This document shows, piece after piece, positions 1 to 5,580 of a stretch of DNA of 16,484 nt. A program made the position numbers and the translations under genes. Source of the stretch: an uncultured Leptolyngbya sp. (lineage in GTDB: Bacteria > Cyanobacteriota > Cyanobacteriia > Phormidesmidales > Phormidesmidaceae); contig CALBPH010000711.1 in NCBI GenBank assembly GCA_937899365.1, forward strand, positions 1 to 16,484. Direction: 5' to 3'. A model generated the notes under the pieces. The model had not been told where the DNA came from. It did not search any database and saw nothing but the letters and a program-made list of their open reading frames with translations. Numbering within the stretch: the stretch's first letter is position 1; every line of letters begins with the position of its first letter.

Positions 1-1
1 C

Positions 2-931
2 GACCCGCAGCTGGTTGAGGAAGAAACCGCTGATAACGATACAGCTAGCACACCTGACGGGGTGTCTGACCCTGATCCGGTTGCAGAAGCGCCCGAGCCC
101 GAGCCCAGCGAGGACGAGACAGACTCCCCTGACCAGGCAGAGAGCGCAGCGATTCCTACGTTTACCCAACCTAGTTACACCGATATTGGCGAAGCGCCCG
201 AAGAACTGCAGCAGCCTATCGAGGATTTGGTCACCTTAGACCTGCTCATGCTGATTGATGTCAAGGCCGATGACAATATTGAACGCAACCCCAACGAGTT
301 TTTGCCCAACCAAATCATCACCCGTCGTGAATATGCCCGCTGGTTAATGGAGGTGAATAATCGCTTCTATGCAGATCAGCGCGCTAAAAAAATTCGACCG
401 GCGGTGGAAAGCAGCCAGCCTCCTTTTCAGGATGTGGGCACGACCAATATTGAATTTTCAGCCATTCAAGGTCTGGCCGAGGCGGGTATTATTCCCAGCC
501 CACTTAACGGCAGCTCGACGGTCATCAAGTTTCGACCCGACGCGCCCCTAACCCGCAAAGATTTAATTCTGTGGAAAGTGCCCCTAGATACCCGGACCGT
601 GTTGCCAGAAGCGACGGCAGCCGCGGTAACGGAAGCCTGGGGGTTTCAAGATGCGGGTAAAATTGAACCCGCTGCCCTCAAGGCGGTCCTGGCCGATCAT
701 AGCAACGGAGAGTTTGCTAACATTCGGCGCGCATTGGGATACACCACCCTATTCCAGGCCGACAAGGGGGTAACCCGCGCTGAAGCGGCCGCTGTGCTCT
801 GGCGCTTTGGTAACAGCACAGAAGGGATCACAGCCGCTGAGCTATTGGAGAGTGATAGCGACGAACCTGACCCTAGCAGTAGCGATAAACCTGATGCTGG
901 CAGTGGTGAAACGAAGGAATCGTCAGATTAA
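2..931 (+). CDS. S-layer homology (SLH) domain protein, C-terminal 309 residues (5' end outside window)
   Basis: The reading frame is open from base 2 with no stop before the TAA at 929-931, so the gene starts left of the window; the GTG at 62 is an internal Val codon, not a convincing start. The visible part begins with a Pro/Asp/Glu-rich linker (about fragment residues 1-50), followed by SLH-type units. These show the pattern 'Y-T-D-I...I-E-D-L...G/D-L-L...L-P-N-Q-I-I-T-R-R-E-Y-A', then 'F-Q-D-V...A-I-Q-G-L-A-E-A-G-I-I...F-R-P-D-A-P-L-T-R-K-D', and a third weaker unit ending 'G-V-T-R-A-E-A-A-A-V-L-W-R-F-G'. A 40-residue acidic Ser/Asp tail closes the protein. SLH units bind cell-wall polymers, and in cyanobacteria such proteins are usually secreted or outer-membrane associated (family knowledge). 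The signal peptide and any porin domain would lie upstream and cannot be seen. The exact function is unknown. Confidence 0.8.
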   Translation, partial: DPQLVEEETADNDTASTPDGVSDPDPVAEAPEPEPSEDETDSPDQAESAAIPTFTQPSYTDIGEAPEELQQPIEDLVTLDLLMLIDVKADDNIERNPNEFLPNQIITRREYARWLMEVNNRFYADQRAKKIRPAVESSQPPFQDVGTTNIEFSAIQGLAEAGIIPSPLNGSSTVIKFRPDAPLTRKDLILWKVPLDTRTVLPEATAAAVTEAWGFQDAGKIEPAALKAVLADHSNGEFANIRRALGYTTLFQADKGVTRAEAAAVLWRFGNSTEGITAAELLESDSDEPDPSSSDKPDAGSGETKESSD

Positions 932-932
932 T

Positions 933-966
933 GCCCAGGGTCGTTGGCCGATTGGGCGACCTGGGT
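933..966 (+). terminator. Stem-loop just after the SLH gene, possible terminator without T-tract
   Basis: CCCAGGGTCG (934-943) pairs with CGACCTGGG (957-965), giving nine base pairs with one bulged G and a 13-base loop. It starts two bases after the TAA. No T-run follows, so this may be a factor-independent terminator of the U-poor kind often seen in cyanobacteria, or simply a 3'-end stabilising hairpin. The remaining bases up to purD (967-1103) show no clear promoter to me. Confidence 0.4.
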
Positions 967-1103
967 AACGCCTATCGGGTCTATGCCTCAGCCTGACCCA
1001 CACGCCGCTATGATCGAGACTCTGTAGATCGTTACAACCTTTTCCCAATTCACCCACGGCATGGGAGAATGAAGCCCGCTTATTTTGTCAGGATTTAAAC
1101 GCT

Positions 1104-2384
1104 GTGAAGGCCATTGTTATTGGTAGTGGCGGGCGCGAGCACGCTATGGCATGGACATTATTACAGTCACCCAATGTGACTGCGGTGGTGTGCATCCCAG
1201 GAAATGGCGGCACGGCTACACTGCCGGGATGTAGTAACTTGGCTATGTCCGTGGACGATGTGGAAGGCATTGCTCGGTTTTCATTGGTGCAGAATATTGG
1301 TCTGGTGGCCGTTGGCCCAGAGCAGCCCTTAGCAGACGGGGTGGCTGATGGGTTAAGGGCTGAGGGGATTACGGTGTTTGGCCCTAGTCAGGAGGGCGCC
1401 CAGCTAGAGGCCAGTAAAGCCTGGGCCAAGGCCCTGATGCAGGAGGCCGGGATTCCGACGGCGGCGAGTGCCGTCTTTGATCAGGCTGAGGCGGCGACGG
1501 CCTATGTGGACGAGCAGGGCGCGCCCATTGTGATTAAGGCGGATGGGCTGGCGGCGGGTAAAGGAGTAACGGTGGCCATGTCCGTCGAGGAGGCTAAGGA
1601 TGCGATCGCAGCCATCTTTGATGGTCAGTTTGGGGCCGCGGGTAAACGGGTCGTCATCGAAGAATTTTTAACGGGTCAAGAAGCGTCGATCATGGCGGTG
1701 ACCGATGGCCTAACTATTCGGCCGCTGATGCCGGCCCAGGATCACAAACAGGTGGGCGAAGGCGACACTGGCCCAAACACCGGTGGCATGGGGGCCTATG
1801 CACCCACCCCCGTGGTGCCGACCGACCTTCTGGATCGGATTCAAACTGACGTTTTAGAGCCGGCGTTACAGGGGTTAAAGAATCGGGGGATCGATTATCG
1901 GGGCGTGGTCTATGCCGGGCTGATGATCACCCCTGAGGGAGAGCCCAAGGTGATTGAATTTAACTGTCGCTTTGGTGACCCAGAAACCCAGGTGGTGCTG
2001 CCCTTATTAGAGACACCCCTGGATAAAATTATGCTGGCATGCTGTGAACAGCGTTTAGAAAGTCTGCCTCCCTTTGAGTGGAAGTCAGGCTATGCCGCCT
2101 GTGTGGTGATGGCGGCCGAGGGCTACCCTGGCAAATACCCTAAGGGCATGGCCATTAGCGGTATCGATGCTGCCACTGACACCGGGGCCATGGTTTTCCA
2201 TGCGGGCACTCAGCTTGAGCGTGGGGTGGTGAAAGCTAGTGGCGGTCGAATATTGGGGGTAACTGCTCTGGGGGATGGGTTTGGAGATGCGATCGCAAAT
2301 GCCTACCGCGCCGTCAATAACCTGCAGTTTGAGCACGCTTACTACCGTCAGGACATTGGCCACCGGGTGAGGTCGCAATTTTGA
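1104..2384 (+). CDS. purD: Phosphoribosylamine--glycine ligase (GAR synthetase)
   Basis: This enzyme catalyses the ATP-dependent joining of 5-phosphoribosylamine and glycine to give GAR, the second step of de novo purine synthesis, in the cytoplasm. The 426-residue product has the usual family length. The N-terminal signature GSGGREHA is at residues 7-14 and PGNGG at 32-36. The ATP-grasp core carries KADGLAAGKGV (145-155), the GEGDTGPNTGGMGAY stretch (218-232) and the metal-binding E-F-N-C-R-F-G-D-P-E motif (285-294). A C-terminal domain follows to residue 426. The start is GTG at 1104, fixed by the conserved N-terminus (M-K-A-I-V-I-G-S-G-G); no strong Shine-Dalgarno sequence precedes it. Two HIP1 octamers lie inside the gene (1602, 2289). 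nblS follows 219 bases downstream in the same direction, an arrangement I recall from other cyanobacteria. I see nothing broken or unusual. Confidence 0.97.
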   Translation: MKAIVIGSGGREHAMAWTLLQSPNVTAVVCIPGNGGTATLPGCSNLAMSVDDVEGIARFSLVQNIGLVAVGPEQPLADGVADGLRAEGITVFGPSQEGAQLEASKAWAKALMQEAGIPTAASAVFDQAEAATAYVDEQGAPIVIKADGLAAGKGVTVAMSVEEAKDAIAAIFDGQFGAAGKRVVIEEFLTGQEASIMAVTDGLTIRPLMPAQDHKQVGEGDTGPNTGGMGAYAPTPVVPTDLLDRIQTDVLEPALQGLKNRGIDYRGVVYAGLMITPEGEPKVIEFNCRFGDPETQVVLPLLETPLDKIMLACCEQRLESLPPFEWKSGYAACVVMAAEGYPGKYPKGMAISGIDAATDTGAMVFHAGTQLERGVVKASGGRILGVTALGDGFGDAIANAYRAVNNLQFEHAYYRQDIGHRVRSQF

Positions 2385-2387
2385 CTG

Positions 2388-2414
2388 GCTAAAACGGGTC
2401 TGACCGGTTTTAGC
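2388..2414 (+). terminator. Hairpin directly downstream of purD
   Basis: GCTAAAAC (2388-2395) pairs perfectly with GTTTTAGC (2407-2414). The inner GGTC/GACC extends the stem after one G-G mismatch, leaving a tiny loop. It begins four bases after the purD stop. No T-run follows. It is a likely purD transcript end or an mRNA 3' stabiliser, so nblS may have its own promoter in the remaining 189 bases. Confidence 0.45.
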
Positions 2415-2603
2415 GGCGCTAACGACCAAGCCGTAGACCTACGGACATCATTAACCTCGAGGACCCCCTGTGCGTCTGTAACTCAAAACTAAGGGCTCAA
2501 AACCCACAACTCCCTGGCCCTTAAGGGTCTGACCACCTTTCCCACTCCAGTCCCCATTTTGGGATTCATGTCACAATAGCGTTGAGCGGTTTATGTAGGT
2601 TGA

Positions 2604-4625
2604 ATGGTTGAGCTGTTTCAAAAAATTCGGACCCTAATTGCTGACTGGTGGAAAGACTTTACCCTCCAGACTCGATTGATGGCTGCGGCCACGTTAGTGG
2701 TATCTCTGATTATGAGCAGCCTGACCTTTTGGGCCGTCAATACGATTCAGCTCGATGCCCGCTTAAATGACACCCGCTTTGGCCGCGACTTAGGTCTTCT
2801 GTTAGCCGCTAATACGGCTCCCCTGGTAGAGTCACAGCAGCTTGATGAGCTGGCTCTGTTTTCCCGGCGGTTTATGGAGAGTACGTCGAGCATTCGCTAC
2901 ATGCTCTATGCCAATCAAGAGGGCTACATATTCTTTGGCATCCCCTATTCTGAATCGGCAGTCCAAAGCTCTCTTACCCTCAGCCGCCGCATGCAGCTGC
3001 CGGATAATTATGTCAAAAGTGTCGACTTACCGATGGTGCGCCAGCATCTGACACCGGCTGGTGAAGTGACCGATGTGTTTGTGCCCCTCAACGCTAAGGG
3101 TAACTATCTTGGTGTTTTAGCCCTAGGGATCAACCCCAACCCTACGGTGGTTGCCTCCTCTCACCTCACCCGCGATGTCACCATTGCTGTGTTTGTGTGT
3201 ATTTGGGTGATGGTGATTTTAGGGGCTGTGTTTAATGCCCTCACCATTACGCAACCCATTAAAGACCTGTTGACTGGGGTAAAAAACATTGCCGCTGGTA
3301 ACTTTAAACAGCGGATTGATGTCTCCCGCGGTGGCGATGAGCTTGGAGAACTGATCCAAAGCTTTAACTACATGGCAGAGCGCCTGGAGCGCTACGAAGA
3401 ACAAAATATTGAAGAGCTAACGGCTGAGAAAGCGAAACTAGAACGTCTGGTGTCCACCATTGCCGATGGCGCAATCTTGATTGATGCCAACCTGGAAGTG
3501 GTATTGGCCAACAATGCCGCCAGTCGAATTTTTGGTTGGGATTCTCAGCTGCCACCCGATGGCAACGTCCTCCAGCATCTGCCCACCGAGGTGAGGGTGC
3601 AAATGACCCGACCGCTTTACCAGGCAGCGAAAGGCGATTCCTCTGATAGTCAAGAGTTTCGCATTGCCCTAATGGAGCCCACCAGCCGCACCATTCGTGT
3701 CTTGCTCAACTCAGTCCTCGATCAGTCTGGGGAAACGGTCAAAGGTATTGCCCTAACGGTGCAGGACATTACTCGAGAAGTGGCGTTAAACGCTGCGAAA
3801 AGTCAGTTTATTAGCAATATTTCCCACGAATTGCGGACACCGCTGTTTAATATCAAATCCTTTATCGAAACCCTCTATGAATATGGTGACGATCTCTCAG
3901 AGCGAGAGCGCCAGGAGTTTTTAGAAACCGCTAATAATGAAACGGATCGGCTGACCCGTCTGGTAAACGACGTGTTAGACCTTTCTCGGTTGGAGTCTAA
4001 CCGACGCTATCAGTTCTCTGCATTGGATATTCATCAGCCGATTGAGCAAATTCTTCGTACCTATCAGCTCAATGCAAAAGACAAGGGCATTGAGTTAATT
4101 CAAGACATTGAAGAGGGGCTGCCACCGGTACTCGGTAACTACGACCTGCTACTCCAGGTGTTTGGCAATTTAGTGGGCAACGGTCTTAAGTTTTCAACGG
4201 CGGGGGGCTGTGTTGCTATTCGAGCCTATCGGGCGCCGTCGACGGTGGATCACCCAGACTTTGCGGGGAACGTTCGGATTGAAATTGCCGATACGGGAAT
4301 TGGCATTGCGCCAGAGGATCAAGACGCGATCTTTGATCGCTTCTATCGGGTAGAAAACCGAGTTCACACCCTGGAAGGTACGGGTTTAGGGCTATCGATT
4401 GTAAAAAACATCATCGATAAACACCACAGCAAGATGTGCCTTGTGAGCGATGTGGGTATTGGCACCACCTTCTGGTTTGATTTAGCTATTTATGAAGCCC
4501 ATATTGAAGCTAAATCTGATGCACCAGCTGAGCTGGGGGATGCGGATGAGCAGGATGCCGGGGATGCAGCTGGAGATGCGATCGCACCTGTAGCTGCCCA
4601 GGCTACACCAAAGGAGTCAGCTTAG
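2604..4625 (+). CDS. nblS: Two-component sensor histidine kinase NblS (Hik33)
   Basis: The 673-residue membrane sensor kinase matches the NblS/Hik33 architecture. In order: TM1 (about 25-46), a periplasmic sensor region (about 47-190), TM2 (about 192-214), HAMP (about 215-268), a short coiled coil, PAS (about 278-390), HisKA with phosphoacceptor His408 in S-H-E-L-R-T-P, and a HATPase domain. The HATPase shows an N-box with N522 and N526, a G1 box DTGIGI (563-568), an F-box around 576-582 and a G2 box GTGLGLSIV (592-600). NblS is known in cyanobacteria to govern high-light, redox and nutrient-stress responses (phycobilisome degradation, psbA and hli genes) through OmpR-type regulators such as RpaB, which is not in this window. 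The ATG at 2604 has only a weak AGGT upstream. The last 45 residues form an Ala/Asp/Glu-rich tail containing a HIP1 site and look dispensable. The 3' end overlaps the convergent HTH gene by 23 bases. Confidence 0.95.
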   Translation: MVELFQKIRTLIADWWKDFTLQTRLMAAATLVVSLIMSSLTFWAVNTIQLDARLNDTRFGRDLGLLLAANTAPLVESQQLDELALFSRRFMESTSSIRYMLYANQEGYIFFGIPYSESAVQSSLTLSRRMQLPDNYVKSVDLPMVRQHLTPAGEVTDVFVPLNAKGNYLGVLALGINPNPTVVASSHLTRDVTIAVFVCIWVMVILGAVFNALTITQPIKDLLTGVKNIAAGNFKQRIDVSRGGDELGELIQSFNYMAERLERYEEQNIEELTAEKAKLERLVSTIADGAILIDANLEVVLANNAASRIFGWDSQLPPDGNVLQHLPTEVRVQMTRPLYQAAKGDSSDSQEFRIALMEPTSRTIRVLLNSVLDQSGETVKGIALTVQDITREVALNAAKSQFISNISHELRTPLFNIKSFIETLYEYGDDLSERERQEFLETANNETDRLTRLVNDVLDLSRLESNRRYQFSALDIHQPIEQILRTYQLNAKDKGIELIQDIEEGLPPVLGNYDLLLQVFGNLVGNGLKFSTAGGCVAIRAYRAPSTVDHPDFAGNVRIEIADTGIGIAPEDQDAIFDRFYRVENRVHTLEGTGLGLSIVKNIIDKHHSKMCLVSDVGIGTTFWFDLAIYEAHIEAKSDAPAELGDADEQDAGDAAGDAIAPVAAQATPKESA

Positions 4626-4998
4626 CCCACCAATTGACCAACGATGGTCCGGCCCCTAGCTCACGGGCAGAAAAATCAGACCGATTGACCCACTGAGGGT
4701 TAAATGCCGCTGGTTCAACACAGACGGTGTCGGCAATAGCGGCGCCATCTAAACCCAGTGCTTGGGCATATCGCTTGACAAATCCCTTTACATAAACGGC
4801 TTCCGGCAGCTTAGCCCAATTGCCAGTTTCTATGGCGCGGAGCTGATTGGGCTGAATATGAGTTCGCTGAGCCACCTGCTTTAGCGACAACCCTTGCCGA
4901 GTGCGGATAGTTTTTAAATGACCTCCCAAAGTGATTAGCTGTTTGCAGTCATCCTCACTAGTTGAAGTCTCTACTGAACTCTTAAGAAAAACGCTCAT
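4603..4998 (-). CDS. RodZ-type helix-turn-helix protein without a transmembrane segment
   Basis: This is a 131-residue protein. Residues about 23-85 match the N-terminal cytoplasmic HTH domain of RodZ (HTH_25 type): 'L-G-G-H-L-K-T-I-R-T-R-Q-G-L-S-L-K-Q-V-A', then 'I-Q-P-N-Q-L-R-A-I-E-T-G-N', 'L-P-E-A-V-Y-V-K-G-F-V-K-R-Y-A' and 'L-G-L-D'. In RodZ this domain binds MreB and couples cell shape to wall synthesis, and a membrane helix and periplasmic domain follow. Here the protein ends about 45 residues after the HTH with no hydrophobic segment long enough to span a membrane. It is either a soluble paralogue, possibly DNA-binding, or a shortened RodZ. The ATG at 4996-4998 is the first start in frame, with no clear Shine-Dalgarno sequence. 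The gene converges on nblS, and its last 23 bases lie within the nblS 3' end. I leave the symbol blank because the diagnostic C-terminal part is absent. Confidence 0.82.
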   Translation of the reverse strand: MSVFLKSSVETSTSEDDCKQLITLGGHLKTIRTRQGLSLKQVAQRTHIQPNQLRAIETGNWAKLPEAVYVKGFVKRYAQALGLDGAAIADTVCVEPAAFNPQWVNRSDFSARELGAGPSLVNWWAKLTPLV

Positions 4999-5212
4999 TA
5001 CGTAACATCGGGATACAACACACCTGTTTGCAGTTTATTAAGTTCACTTTCATGAAGCAAGCCGCAGACAACATGGTTTTACCGTGAAGTTACTGGGATA
5101 GTGTGTAACAAGCCATACCAACATTAAAGATGTTTCTACCTATGGACGGTTCACAAACAAAGCTTAGATAGGATTTCAGCCGTTTTTATCGTTAATCAGC
5201 CCCAAGCGCCGT

Positions 5213-5245
5213 TATTTATAGCTACCCATAATCTAGTTATAAATA
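5213..5245. repeat. Inverted repeat, possible operator or leader hairpin
   Basis: TATTTATAGCT (5213-5223) and AGTTATAAATA (5235-5245) are inverted copies with ten of eleven positions matching, separated by 11 bases. The AT-rich arms contain TATA-like hexamers, so the site could overlap a promoter of the HTH gene or of the downstream dehydrogenase gene. Function is inferred from position only. Confidence 0.4.
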
Positions 5246-5258
5246 CGGATATATGTAA

Positions 5259-5285
5259 AGAAACCATGACATGACTATGGTTTTT
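5259..5285 (+). terminator. Hairpin followed by a short T-run in the intergenic region
   Basis: AAACCAT (5261-5267) pairs with ATGGTTT (5277-5283), loop nine bases, and a run of five T ends at 5285. On the plus strand this resembles a weak intrinsic terminator or attenuator, but no plus-strand gene lies just upstream. If a transcript for the dehydrogenase starts left of it, it could act as a leader attenuator; otherwise it may be coincidental. Confidence 0.3.
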
Positions 5286-5339
5286 AGTGTCTTGCTAGGG
5301 CAATCGGCATCGTATCTGCCATGCCGTAACAGATGCGGC

Positions 5340-5347
5340 GCGATCGC
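5340..5347. repeat. HIP1 octamer GCGATCGC (one of six)
   Basis: This is the only intergenic copy. The others are at 1602-1609, 2289-2296, 4578-4585, 6397-6404 and 11508-11515, within genes. The octamer is strongly over-represented in many cyanobacterial genomes and supports the taxonomic assignment. None lies between 6405 and 11507, which includes the SLATT/MITE region. Confidence 0.9.
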
Positions 5348-5470
5348 TACATGGGGGAGAGATGCCATGGGAGCTGTGGGAGTGTTTGAAAATTTGTTGC
5401 TCTGATTTATGGCAGTGACAAAACAAGACTAGGGTTAAAAGGGCACAGGACGGCTATTTCAGCCCATTTG

Positions 5471-5511
5471 TCTTTAATAAGATTAAAGATTCTCCTTAAT
5501 ACTCCTTAATA
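5471..5511. promoter_or_regulatory. Perfect 8-base inverted repeat plus tandem 10-base repeat upstream of the FadE-like gene
   Basis: TCTTTAAT (5471-5478) and ATTAAAGA (5482-5489) form a perfect inverted repeat with a 3-base spacer. It is followed at once by two exact tandem copies of CTCCTTAATA (5492-5501, 5502-5511). The cluster lies 70-110 bases before the preferred ATG at 5581. Such symmetry fits a binding site for a dimeric repressor, but the regulator is unknown. Confidence 0.4.
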
Positions 5512-5580
5512 CTAAGGATGTTCATCACCAGGAGGTTTTCACGTTACATACCCCAGTCTGCGACCCAGGGGGTAGATATT

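Larger units (their letters stand above)
4999..5580. other. Divergent intergenic region with several inverted repeats
   Basis: No convincing gene is present in these 582 bases between the minus-strand HTH gene and the acyl-CoA dehydrogenase gene. The stretch is more AT-rich than its neighbours. It contains one HIP1 octamer (5340-5347) and three inverted repeats (5213-5245, 5261-5283, 5471-5489). It also holds a tandem 10-base repeat (5492-5511) and an isolated AGGAGG (5530-5535) that no start codon follows at a useful distance. Promoters for both flanking genes should lie here, but I cannot fix a -35/-10 pair with confidence. Confidence 0.6.

Noticed and set aside
62..64. GTG 62 as start of the SLH protein
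   Set aside because: The frame is open to the window edge and the preceding codons continue the same acidic Pro-rich linker.
5530..5535. AGGAGG as a ribosome binding site
   Set aside because: No ATG, GTG or TTG occurs 5-12 bases downstream in any frame.
5518..5580. ATG 5518 as start of the FadE-like protein
   Set aside because: AAGG abuts the ATG with no spacing, the added 21 residues are absent from FadE length, and ATG 5581 has AGGGGG at good distance right before the hydrophobic segment.
4999..5580. HLR1-type RpaB binding sites (paired TTACA motifs)
   Set aside because: Only isolated TTACA/TGTAA strings are present, never two at the required short spacing.
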